From: Woeseia sp.
GTDB lineage: Bacteria > Pseudomonadota > Gammaproteobacteria > Steroidobacterales > Woeseiaceae
Assembly: GCA_018701055.1 (NCBI GenBank)
Contig: JABIUH010000464.1
Span: 1-6,086 of the forward strand
Length of the DNA stretch: 6,086 nt
Direction: 5' to 3'
Below, piece after piece: positions 1 through 6,086 of the stretch. Position numbers and translations under genes: made by a program. Position 1 is the stretch's first letter. Each line of letters opens with the position of its first letter. Below the pieces are notes generated by a model. The model was not told where the DNA came from, ran no database searches, and was given only the letters and a program-made list of their open reading frames with translations.

Positions 1-147
1 AGCCAGATTCTGCGCGGCGAACTGACCTATGAATTCCGTCTCAGCGCGATGGCGGTGCGCACCCGTCTGCCGGCCGGTCCACGGTCCGCTGGCGGTATTT
101 ACGAGTTGCAAAAAACGCTGCGAGAGAAGGTTTTTACCGCTGGATAG
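1..147 (+). CDS. C-terminal fragment of an unrecognised protein
   Basis: Frame 1 is open from the first base to a TAG at 145-147 and encodes the last 48 residues of a protein whose start lies outside the window. The tail is soluble-looking and fairly basic (ELTYEFRLSAMAVR, then GGIYELQKTLREKVFTAG). It contains no membrane segment and no motif I can assign. It is favoured over the overlapping frame that opens at 29 because that second frame gives a Cys/Arg-rich sequence unlike a real N-terminus, while this one has a normal amino-acid mix. It ends 43 bp before the next gene on the same strand, so the two could be co-transcribed. No terminator-like hairpin is seen in the gap. Function is unknown. 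Confidence 0.5.
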   Translation, partial: SQILRGELTYEFRLSAMAVRTRLPAGPRSAGGIYELQKTLREKVFTAG

Positions 148-190
148 CAGGCGCTACCTATCACTAAATTGGAAAGATGAGACTTCGAGA

Positions 191-1840
191 ATGATTCCGT
201 TTATGCAGTATTTCGCACTGTTCTGTCTCGCCATTGCAGCGCATGCCCAACCGGCTACCCAGGTCCCCGGGGCGTTGCAGGCGGACATCCAGATCCGCGA
301 AGTGATGGTGGTGGGCAAGAATTACATCCGCATTGCCAAACACCCAGCCTCCGGCGAGATCTATTATATGGGCATCAACGGGCTGATTTTTTTAGTAGAT
401 GTCGAGACTGGCACGAGCGAGCGATTATATAGCTGGCTCGACCACGGCGTTCGGTTAGCCACGGGCTTTACGGTCGGGGCGGACGGCACGTTTTATATCG
501 TCGGCAACCCGTCGCGCGGCGGCAATAATATCGGCTTGATAAAAAAGGGCGTGTTAGTCGACGGCGAACGGATCTGGTTGACCTTGGCCGAGACCGAACC
601 CTATGCTGAAAGCACTGGGCGTGACCACAAGTTTAACGCGATTGAACTGACACCTGACGGGCGTTTCGTATTGGTCAATAGCGGGTCGCGTACCGACCAC
701 GGCGAAGAGCAGAGCGACGGTCGCGAATACCCCATCACGTCGGCAATATTTCGCCTGCCTATCGATGCGGAGGGCCTGTATTTACCGAACGACGAAGAGG
801 GCTTGCGGCCCTATCTTTACGCCGATGGGGTGCGTAATAGTTTTGATATGGCCTTTGCGCCCAATGGCGATTTGTTCGCCACGGAAAATTCCGATACGCG
901 CGACAATCCCGAGGAGCTGAACTGGATCCGCGAAGGCCGCCACTATGGCTTTCCCTGGCGGATTGCTGCCGACGATACGCCCCAGCGCTTTGCCGACTTC
1001 AATCCGCCCGAATCCGATAATCTATTGGTCGAAGGCATCAATATGGAAGGCACTTTCTACAACGATCCGGACTACCCACCGACGCCGGCCGGAGTAGTTT
1101 TTACCGATCCGATAATCAATGTGGGTCCAGACGCGGACAAGTTCAGAGACCCTATCGATGGTTTGATCAAGGACGCTAGTGATGAAGGAGTCACGATCAG
1201 TACTTTTACTCCGCATAGCTCGCCATTGGGTTTGGTTTTCGATACGGAGTTGGCGGTAGATCAGCAGTGGATGGGTGACGGTTTTTGTCTGAGCCAGAAC
1301 GCTGCGAATAAGAGAAAATACACTCCCTTCGGTGATCCTGGGGAAGATCTCTTACATCTCGACCTAGTTAAAAGCTCAGACGGTGAACGCTACACTACGC
1401 GGATTACGCGCTTGGTTGAGAATTTTCGCAGCCCGATCGACGCGGTGATGCGCGATCACAAGATCTATGTGCTTGAATACGGCGAGATGGGGCGGCTGTG
1501 GGAAGTGACCTTGCCGTCTAGGCGGGTTGATACGGCGGTATTAGACGAGGGGGTGCGACCGGATAATTTTGCCATCGAGCCCAATTATCCGAATCCGTTC
1601 AATGCGGCGACGATTATTCCCTATCACCTCCCGGGAGCGGGGACCGCTAGGTTGCGGATCTACGATACACAGGGACAGCTAGTGCGCAGATTGATCGAGG
1701 CACATCAGCAGGGCGGGGGGTATCGCGCGGTGTGGGATGGTCTCGACGAGCGGGGGGCGCAGGTGGCTTCGGGCAACTATTTTGCTGAAATTACTTGGGG
1801 CGATCAGGTGAAAATAGAGAAAATGCAGTTGCTCAAATAA
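191..1840 (+). CDS. Secreted glucose/sorbosone dehydrogenase-like beta-propeller with C-terminal sorting-type tail
   Basis: This is a predicted exported protein of 549 residues. Residues 1-19 form a hydrophobic signal peptide with a likely cleavage after AHA. The body resembles the soluble PQQ-dependent glucose/sorbosone dehydrogenase propeller family, which oxidises sugars or aldoses outside the cytoplasm. H146, followed by a TPDGRFVLVNSG strand, fits the family's His/PDG motif. R215-N216 followed by the EELNWIREGRHYGFPW stretch (241-256) fits the RN...DEIN..G..YGWP motif, and HSSPLGL (342-348) fits the late SP.G motif. An extra segment of about 85 residues lies between 258 and 341. Residues 459-549 form a FlgD-like Ig or type IX-type tail starting NFAIEPNYPNPFN and ending in a lysine-containing strand. 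The frame stays open upstream to an ATG at 29, but that start would bury the signal peptide. The ATG at 191 is chosen for that reason, with GGAAAG at 171-176 as a rather distant ribosome site. An oddity is that the signal n-region has no basic residue. Substrate and PQQ use are inferred, not shown. Confidence 0.82.
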   Translation: MIPFMQYFALFCLAIAAHAQPATQVPGALQADIQIREVMVVGKNYIRIAKHPASGEIYYMGINGLIFLVDVETGTSERLYSWLDHGVRLATGFTVGADGTFYIVGNPSRGGNNIGLIKKGVLVDGERIWLTLAETEPYAESTGRDHKFNAIELTPDGRFVLVNSGSRTDHGEEQSDGREYPITSAIFRLPIDAEGLYLPNDEEGLRPYLYADGVRNSFDMAFAPNGDLFATENSDTRDNPEELNWIREGRHYGFPWRIAADDTPQRFADFNPPESDNLLVEGINMEGTFYNDPDYPPTPAGVVFTDPIINVGPDADKFRDPIDGLIKDASDEGVTISTFTPHSSPLGLVFDTELAVDQQWMGDGFCLSQNAANKRKYTPFGDPGEDLLHLDLVKSSDGERYTTRITRLVENFRSPIDAVMRDHKIYVLEYGEMGRLWEVTLPSRRVDTAVLDEGVRPDNFAIEPNYPNPFNAATIIPYHLPGAGTARLRIYDTQGQLVRRLIEAHQQGGGYRAVWDGLDERGAQVASGNYFAEITWGDQVKIEKMQLLK

Positions 1841-1866
1841 GCGCTTCGGTTGAATTCGTCGGTAGA

Positions 1867-2862
1867 TTAACGATATAGTTTGACGCGTTCGAGGGCGTCT
1901 TTAAGGGGGTGAGATAGCCTCAGAGTCACTTCGGTGGGCAGGATTCCGTATTGCTGTTTGAAACACTGAGTGAAATAGCTTGGGCTGGCAAAGCCGGTGC
2001 GATAAGCGACTTCTTTGATGCTCGGAATGTTGTGGCTGCTGAGTATTCTGAACGCTTCGGTCAGGCGCGTGTCACGCAGGGTCTGGTTGATACTAATGCC
2101 GACGTATTGTTTGAAAAGTCGATTGAGATGTCGGGCGGTGATGCCGGTGTGTTGGGCGATCTCATTAAGATTGATGGGACGCTGGAAATTGGCGTGGATA
2201 AAGGCGTTCGCTCGTCCGCAGAGGGCATTCCTGTGGTTGCTCTCGTCGAGGCTGACAGGGGGCGACAGCACGAGCGTGGTAAAGTCAAAGCCAGTCGCCA
2301 AAATCTGCGCTAGCCATATGCGGACTAGCCCGCCTGCGATCTCGTATTTCCAGGGATTCGGCCCGTCGTTGAGCAGGGTTTTGAATAGTTTGCAGATAGA
2401 CATATTCAGATCTTGGCCATCAAAGGCTATAAATTTCCCTGCGGCCTGATTGATTAAATCGTAGGTGCAGGCCGACCTTTGTGGTCCGTTGATCTCGGCG
2501 CGCGCCGTTAGACGCACGCCATCTTTTATGCAACTAGTTCGATGAGCGAGGCCCGGAGCGATAATGACGCCTGTGCCTGAACGCAAAGTGAGCGGCGGCT
2601 GTCCGGTAATCTCGTAGAGGTATTCCCCGTCGAGGCAGTGGTGTATTTCGACGATGTCTTCGTGTTGGTGTTCAATGTATTCTTGGCCGGCAAGATGGCG
2701 CATGCCGTGAATATAGTAGCAGGTGAAAAAAATATCGTTCAATGGCAGCGGTAGAATGTGGGCGGTGGCCAGCAAGATTTCCTTGTCGAATTGCAATAAG
2801 ATCGAATCGAACAAGGGTGAGTAACCCAATTCTACCTTGAGTTGTTCGCCAATATTTGCCAT
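1867..2862 (-). CDS. AraC/XylS-family transcriptional regulator with N-terminal cupin domain
   Basis: This 331-residue regulator has the normal AraC-family length and layout. Residues about 50-125 form a cupin sensor domain. G59, H65, H67, E72 and G79 fit the classic cupin motif 1 (G-x5-HxH-x4-E-x6-G), and PGLAH (103-107) supplies the fourth ligand-type histidine. The C-terminal DNA-binding domain has two helix-turn-helix units at about 232-255 (LNEIAQHTGITARHLNRLF) and 282-306 (IKEVAYRTGFASPSYFTQCF). The second is the well-conserved AraC signature. The start at 2862 is supported by AGGAC on the minus strand (2869-2873) seven bases upstream of the ATG. The gene converges on the propeller gene with only 26 bp between stops and no clear terminator. 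It is divergent from the transporter gene, the usual arrangement for a regulator of its neighbour. TGTC-type repeats in the divergent region are candidate binding sites. The effector is unknown. Confidence 0.93.
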   Translation of the reverse strand: MANIGEQLKVELGYSPLFDSILLQFDKEILLATAHILPLPLNDIFFTCYYIHGMRHLAGQEYIEHQHEDIVEIHHCLDGEYLYEITGQPPLTLRSGTGVIIAPGLAHRTSCIKDGVRLTARAEINGPQRSACTYDLINQAAGKFIAFDGQDLNMSICKLFKTLLNDGPNPWKYEIAGGLVRIWLAQILATGFDFTTLVLSPPVSLDESNHRNALCGRANAFIHANFQRPINLNEIAQHTGITARHLNRLFKQYVGISINQTLRDTRLTEAFRILSSHNIPSIKEVAYRTGFASPSYFTQCFKQQYGILPTEVTLRLSHPLKDALERVKLYR

Positions 2863-2866
2863 GAAA

Positions 2867-2935
2867 ATGTCCTAATGCAGATAGTTTATGTCCATATTGT
2901 AGTGCAATGTCAGTATTTTAGATTTTTTTGTCAAT
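2867..2935. promoter_or_regulatory. Candidate AraC-type operator array in the divergent region (copy 1)
   Basis: TGTC elements have their GTC at 2869, 2890, 2909 and 2930, giving spacings of 21, 19 and 21 bp. The block 2890-2917 matches 5072-5099 at 22 of 28 positions without gaps. The flanking ten bases 2867-2876 (ATGTCCTAAT) match 5049-5058 at 9 of 10 in the same register. Half-sites 21 bp apart on one face of the helix are established for AraC-family dimers, so binding by the adjacent regulator is a reasonable inference. The fourth element, read on the minus strand, is TTGACA (2929-2934). It would be a perfect -35 for the regulator gene, but no -10 lies at the right distance. The first element overlaps the regulator's ribosome site, so autoregulation is plausible. 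Confidence 0.5.
2869..2873 (-). promoter_or_regulatory. Ribosome binding site of the AraC-type regulator
   Basis: Read on the minus strand this is AGGAC, with AGGA ending seven bases before the ATG at 2862. It fixes the start of the regulator gene. The same bases read GTCCT on the plus strand and coincide with the first element of the repeat array described for this gap, so a protein bound there would overlap the regulator's own translation start region. Confidence 0.7.
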
Positions 2936-2950
2936 AAACCACCGATACTG

Positions 2951-2970
2951 TGATTGTATTTTGATTGCAT
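2951..2970 (+). repeat. Short direct repeat TGATTGYAT, 11-bp period
   Basis: TGATTGTAT (2951-2959) is followed by TGATTGCAT (2962-2970), eight of nine bases identical and 11 bp apart, about one helical turn. The pair lies in the divergent region between the regulator and the transporter, on the transporter side of the TGTC array. It could be a second regulator contact site. The region is AT-rich and the repeat is short, so chance is possible. Confidence 0.35.
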
Positions 2971-3040
2971 CGGGCATATTTTCATCCTCGATTCTATTTC
3001 GCGTGTTGCTGTCGTAATAACAGTTGAGTTGTAAAAAACT

Positions 3041-3061
3041 ATGTCCCGGTATTCATATTGA
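3041..3061 (+). other. Possible six-codon leader ORF overlapping the transporter start
   Basis: ATG at 3041 begins a mini-ORF reading MSRYSY. Its TGA stop (3059-3061) overlaps the TTG start of the membrane protein (3058-3060) by two bases. Neither start has a convincing Shine-Dalgarno sequence, so the short frame could deliver ribosomes to the TTG by termination-reinitiation. Alternatively a single-base error could separate the ATG from the main frame. No independent evidence shows that it is translated. Confidence 0.2.
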
Positions 3062-5040
3062 ACCAGCCAGAAACTACCAATCCCACTCCGGTGATAGGTC
3101 CTCCGTCTCAGTTGTCACAAATCCGTTTCGGCGCGATGGCTACGGGTCTATCTCTATGCCTGCTTATCTCAATGGGCTTGCCTTATGGAGAGTTTATTAT
3201 TCAAGGCACTCGGTTGGGATTGAGTTCTTCTACTCCAGCAGCTTTTTTCCTGCTTTTTCTATTGGTGGTTATTGTCCAGCCGCTGTTGGCGACGTTGCGG
3301 CGTAGTTGGACTTTTAACAGAGCAGAGTTGCTGCTGATCGTAGTGATGATGATGATGGCTACGGCGGTTCCCACGCGCGGGTTTACAGGCGTTGCTTTGG
3401 CGGTTATCTCTGCCGCAACGTACTATGCCGGTCCCGTGAACGGTTGGGCCGAAAATCTCATTCCCCACATTCCCGATTGGATCGCTCCGAAAAATGAAGT
3501 GGCGATTAAGGCGTTTTACGAAGGTCTGCCAAAAGGGCTCGAAATTCCCTGGGATATCTGGGTCGTACCGCTTGGGTGGTGGTTGCTGTTTATGGCCGGT
3601 TTATATTCGGTGATCATTTCCTCAATGGCAATTATGCGGCGCCAGTGGATGGATCACGAGCGCTTACTCTACCCGCTGGTTCAGGTGCCGTTAGCGATGA
3701 TCGACGACGGCGGGACCAAGCAGCGCTTGCATCCATTTTTGAAGAATCCAGTTCTGTGGATAGGTTTTGCGGTACCGCTCGTCTTCAACACAATCAACGC
3801 TCTGAGCCATTACTACCCTTTAATCCCCGCGAGCGAGCTCAACTTCTCTTTCACAGTTATACCCGATGTGCCGGATATAAGAGTCCGCCTTAATTATCTG
3901 GTGCTCGGTTTGACCTACTTCATTAATACCGGTGTTTCTTTCAGCCTGTGGTTGTTCTTTTTTATCGCCAAGTTTCAGGAGGCGATCTGCGCGACATTGG
4001 GAATCTACAGTGCGGAACCACTCGGCCGTTTCGGTCATATGGGACCAACGACGGGTATGCTAAGCCATCAGACGATAGGCGCGATGGTCGTACTCATGTT
4101 GATGGGACTGTGGACCGCTCGCGAGCATCTGCGCGATGTCTGGTCACAAGCCTGGTCGGGGCATTCTGAGGCCGACAGTGGAGAACTGATGTCGTATCGC
4201 TCTTCTGTCATCTGTTTGTGGGTCGGTTTGGCGATCATGGGGGTCTGGCTATGGCGCGCGGGTATGCCGGGCTGGGTGGTACCGATATTTCTTTTTGCGG
4301 CCTTCGCGATCTTTTTTGCGCTCACGCGCGTGATCGTCGAGGCAGGGCTTTCGTCAGCTGTCGAGGGGCTGACTGCGGGCGGATTTGTCGTATCGGGTTT
4401 AGGGTCCTCGCTATTGGGGCCGAGTGGACTAGTCGCCGTTGGTTATACTTTAGTATGGGCTGGTGATCTATTGGTGTTTGCGATGGCACCTTGCGCGAAC
4501 GGTATTCGCCTTCTCCATGAGGTGAAAGGCAATCGTAAGCGCATCTTGGCAATGATGGCGGCGGCGTTGTCGATTGCCCTGCTCGGTTCGATCTATATGA
4601 CACTCAAATTGGGCTACCAGTACGGCGCGCTCAATATGCACCGTCAGTACTTTTCTTGGTTTGCACAAGAGCCATTTAAGATGGCCAGCCAATTTATCTC
4701 GACACCGGTCGCAGCCAATTGGGCGGGTTGGGGATGGAATGGGGTGGGAGCGGGTGTGATGTCGCTGTTGATGGTGGCGCGTCATCATTTTGTTTGGTGG
4801 CCCTTGCATCCGATTGGCTTTGTCGTCAGCGGCACATGGATAATGAACAGCGTATGGTTCAGTATCTTTTTGGCCTGGGGGATCAAAAGTATTGTGTTAA
4901 GATATATGGGGCCGAAGGGGTATAGATCTACGCGCTGGTTTTTTATGGGGTTGATTTTGGGTCAGTTTGTAGTGGGTGGAATCTGGCTTGTTATAGACGG
5001 TTTTACTGGGATGACGGGCAATCAAATTCGCATGTATTGA
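3058..5040 (+). CDS. Large polytopic membrane protein, DUF6785/DUF6784-like, probable transporter
   Basis: The 660-residue product is almost entirely hydrophobic, with about 12 to 14 predicted membrane segments spread from residue 24 to about 655. I recognise it as the uncharacterised DUF6785 (N-terminal) plus DUF6784 (C-terminal) type, common in uncultured bacteria and loosely reminiscent of oligopeptide-transporter (OPT) family folds. This assignment is from memory of family style. Landmark motifs are MRRQWMDHERLLYPL (193-207), a charged in-membrane TRVIVEAG (423-430) and WWPLHPIGF (580-588). The charged R424/E428 pair inside a hydrophobic span suggests a functional core rather than a structural role. 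The start is uncertain. TTG at 3058 is the only start codon upstream of the IRFGAMATG segment after the in-frame TGA at 3025, other than a TTG at 3112. ATG at 3136 would trim the first membrane segment. The gene is divergent from the AraC-type regulator, which probably controls it. Substrate unknown. Confidence 0.85.
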   Translation: MNQPETTNPTPVIGPPSQLSQIRFGAMATGLSLCLLISMGLPYGEFIIQGTRLGLSSSTPAAFFLLFLLVVIVQPLLATLRRSWTFNRAELLLIVVMMMMATAVPTRGFTGVALAVISAATYYAGPVNGWAENLIPHIPDWIAPKNEVAIKAFYEGLPKGLEIPWDIWVVPLGWWLLFMAGLYSVIISSMAIMRRQWMDHERLLYPLVQVPLAMIDDGGTKQRLHPFLKNPVLWIGFAVPLVFNTINALSHYYPLIPASELNFSFTVIPDVPDIRVRLNYLVLGLTYFINTGVSFSLWLFFFIAKFQEAICATLGIYSAEPLGRFGHMGPTTGMLSHQTIGAMVVLMLMGLWTAREHLRDVWSQAWSGHSEADSGELMSYRSSVICLWVGLAIMGVWLWRAGMPGWVVPIFLFAAFAIFFALTRVIVEAGLSSAVEGLTAGGFVVSGLGSSLLGPSGLVAVGYTLVWAGDLLVFAMAPCANGIRLLHEVKGNRKRILAMMAAALSIALLGSIYMTLKLGYQYGALNMHRQYFSWFAQEPFKMASQFISTPVAANWAGWGWNGVGAGVMSLLMVARHHFVWWPLHPIGFVVSGTWIMNSVWFSIFLAWGIKSIVLRYMGPKGYRSTRWFFMGLILGQFVVGGIWLVIDGFTGMTGNQIRMY

Positions 5041-5048
5041 TGACTTAT

Positions 5049-5135
5049 ATGTCCTGATATTAATACTCACAGTCCTTATTGTTGCACATTGTCTGTATTC
5101 TTATGATGCATGTCTCTATAATGTGTATGATTGTC
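5049..5135. promoter_or_regulatory. Candidate AraC-type operator array upstream of the lipoprotein gene (copy 2)
   Basis: GTC cores occur at 5051, 5072, 5091, 5112 and 5133, with spacings of 21, 19, 21 and 21 bp. The first four have exactly the spacing seen in the divergent region. All are preceded by T except the one at 5072, which is AGTCC. The segment 5072-5099 is the counterpart of 2890-2917 (22 of 28 identical, no gaps). The array sits between the transporter stop and the lipoprotein start and ends around a TATAAT hexamer. I infer that the AraC-type regulator encoded upstream binds here. The similarity itself is directly visible, and the protein that binds is not. Confidence 0.48.
5117..5122 (+). 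promoter_or_regulatory. Probable -10 element for the lipoprotein gene
   Basis: This is a perfect TATAAT hexamer, about 90 bp upstream of the ATG at 5209. The hexamer 17 bp upstream (5094-5099, TGTATT) is a poor -35, so the promoter would probably need an activator. The conserved repeat block ends exactly at that -35 position, as expected for an activator that contacts RNA polymerase at -35. The predicted transcript would begin near 5129. Confidence 0.45.
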
Positions 5136-5193
5136 TTGGGGATAATACATTCAAGTTTTTAAATTAGTATTCCAGATATTTTTTTGATGCCAT

Positions 5194-5197
5194 AGGA
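5194..5197 (+). promoter_or_regulatory. Ribosome binding site candidate for the lipoprotein gene
   Basis: AGGA lies 11 bases before the ATG at 5209, a slightly long but usable spacing, and is the main reason to prefer that start over the ATG at 5263, which has no upstream purine run. A closer ATG at 5202 would only make a 12-codon ORF ending at 5240. Confidence 0.4.
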
Positions 5198-5208
5198 CAA
5201 CATGCCTT

Positions 5209-6086
5209 ATGAAGTCGGCTCGGCCAAGTTCTGCCCATAGGTTTTCGCTGCAAAGCGTTCACATGGTTTTTCCCGTTGCGAAAGAGCACGGAATTCAGTT
5301 TTACAAGTTGCTTGTGTTTACTATTCTGGGTTTTTTGTTTGCGCTGGCAGGATGCAGTGAAGAAGCCCCGGTGATAGCCCAGGTCGGCGATACGCTACTG
5401 AGGCGTCCAGACTTTGATGCGTTTGTGGGTAATTTATCGCCGGTTGATCAGCAGAATAGCCGCGGTGCGCCAGTGCCGTATTTGCAGTCAATGGTAGATC
5501 GAGAACTATTGCTGTTAGAGGCAGGTGAACACTCACTTGCAGATGAAATAGAAATAACTGAACAGGTGCGGTTTGAGGTGCGGGCTCGCCTGGCTGAAAT
5601 TTTTCAAATGAATGTTTTGACAACTCAGCTTGAAATCACCGAACTCGAGATAGAACGAGAATTTGAGAATAGTCGGCTTAACCACGAGCGATTTTTGCGG
5701 CGGATTCTGGTCAGAACCGAAGATGATTTGAATCAGGTATTGGCTGATTTGGCTGCTGGCAGATCTTTTAAAGAGGTCCTCGAGCCATTCGCTGTAAACG
5801 ATGCAATAGCCGAGGGTGACGGGGTGGTCGGGTGGTACAATTATGCCGAAGCTGAACGCCGTTTTCGGATTCCGCGCAGGGCGTTTTTCGCGGCAGAACT
5901 TAAACGTACCCTACCGCCCGTTCGTCTGCCGAAGGGGTGGCAGATCTACAGCTTTTTGGATGAGCGTGAAGGCGAACTGCAAGCGTACTATGAGCAAGTC
6001 AGGCGCATTGTCTACGAGAGACAATGGGATGCGATTAATCAGCAAGAACTTGAATTGCTGAAACACAAATACGCTGTGGAATTCAA
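5209..6086 (+). CDS. SurA/PrsA-like parvulin-family lipoprotein, 3' end cut by the window
   Basis: The frame runs from ATG 5209 off the window edge, giving at least 292 residues. A hydrophobic stretch ending LAGC is a lipobox with the acylated cysteine at residue 49 (codon 5353-5355), so the protein should be membrane-anchored on the periplasmic side. Residues 55-160 resemble the SurA N-terminal chaperone region, including YLQSMVDRELLLLEA (91-105). Residues about 161-250 resemble a parvulin peptidyl-prolyl isomerase domain (RRILV, a GVVGWY turn at 205-210, GWQIYSF). A final helical part ends LLKHKYAVEF, so little is missing. Such proteins help exported or outer-membrane proteins fold. Two conserved active-site histidine positions appear to be R165 (HILV becomes RILV) and Q245 (GxHI becomes GWQI), so isomerase activity is doubtful. 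Starting at 5263 would shorten the signal peptide from 48 to 30 residues, more typical of lipoproteins, but lacks a ribosome site. Confidence 0.8.
   Translation, partial: MKSARPSSAHRFSLQSVHMVFPVAKEHGIQFYKLLVFTILGFLFALAGCSEEAPVIAQVGDTLLRRPDFDAFVGNLSPVDQQNSRGAPVPYLQSMVDRELLLLEAGEHSLADEIEITEQVRFEVRARLAEIFQMNVLTTQLEITELEIEREFENSRLNHERFLRRILVRTEDDLNQVLADLAAGRSFKEVLEPFAVNDAIAEGDGVVGWYNYAEAERRFRIPRRAFFAAELKRTLPPVRLPKGWQIYSFLDEREGELQAYYEQVRRIVYERQWDAINQQELELLKHKYAVEF

Noticed and set aside
29..190. N-terminal extension of the propeller protein from ATG 29
   Set aside because: It would place 54 Cys/Arg-rich residues before an evident signal peptide, and it overlaps a better frame that ends at 147.
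2015..2449. Plus-strand open frames opposite the regulator gene, and a second minus-strand frame at 2061-2288
   Set aside because: They lie wholly inside the AraC-type gene, show no recognisable domain and have no ribosome site. They are antisense or alternate-frame shadows.
2929..2934. TTGACA on the minus strand as the regulator gene's -35
   Set aside because: No acceptable -10 lies 16 to 18 bp downstream. TACAAT at 2896-2901 is 27 bp away. The match may just reflect the fourth TGTC element.
3346..3357. Four tandem ATG codons in the transporter gene
   Set aside because: They encode Met97-Met100 inside a membrane segment. A short in-frame triplet run gives no sign of phase variation.
4322..4809. 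Minus-strand open frames opposite the transporter
   Set aside because: The products are Arg/His/Pro-rich and low in hydrophobic order, as expected for the antisense of a membrane-protein gene.
5119..5160. Possible terminator: AATGTGT pairing with ATACATT, followed by a T run at 5156-5160
   Set aside because: The stem is AT-rich with a long loop and a wobble pair, and the T run is not adjacent. It also overlaps the likely promoter.
5321..5623. Minus-strand ORF of 100 codons and a plus-strand ORF at 5816-6061
   Set aside because: Both sit inside the lipoprotein frame, whose lipobox and SurA-like motifs are convincing.

Overview
The window reads as an ordinary stretch of bacterial chromosome with four substantial genes plus the tail of a fifth. 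No RNA gene, IS element, CRISPR array or phage gene is visible. Two traits hint at the host. A secreted beta-propeller protein ends in a FlgD-like Ig domain with an NYPNPFN motif, and there is a large multi-spanning membrane protein of the type I associate with DUF6785/DUF6784. Together they suggest an uncultured lineage of the Fibrobacteres-Chlorobi-Bacteroidetes (FCB) neighbourhood, such as Latescibacterota. This is inference from protein style, not a phylogenetic result.

Layout. Positions 1-147 hold the 3' end of an unrecognised plus-strand gene. After 43 bp comes a secreted glucose/sorbosone-dehydrogenase-like beta-propeller with a C-terminal sorting-type tail (191-1840, +). Facing it, 26 bp away, is an AraC/XylS-family regulator with a cupin sensor domain (1867-2862, -). 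A 195-bp AT-rich divergent region separates the regulator from a large polytopic membrane protein, probably a transporter (3058-5040, +, apparent TTG start). A second AT-rich gap (5041-5208) leads into a SurA/PrsA-like lipoprotein of the parvulin family (5209 to the window end, +), cut off close to its expected C-terminus.

The most notable non-coding signal is a pair of similar segments, one in each AT-rich gap. A 28-base block at 2890-2917 matches 5072-5099 at 22 of 28 positions without gaps. The short element TGTC (AGTC at one site) recurs in both gaps with the same 21-19-21 bp spacing. A 21-bp half-site spacing is what AraC-type dimers use. I infer a shared operator for the local regulator, controlling its own gene and/or the transporter, and also the lipoprotein gene, which has a perfect TATAAT placed 17 bp after the conserved block.

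Working model (inference): the regulator senses a small molecule through its cupin domain and controls uptake by the membrane protein and an envelope-folding lipoprotein. The exported propeller protein may act on a sugar or related carbon source. The substrate cannot be read from the sequence.
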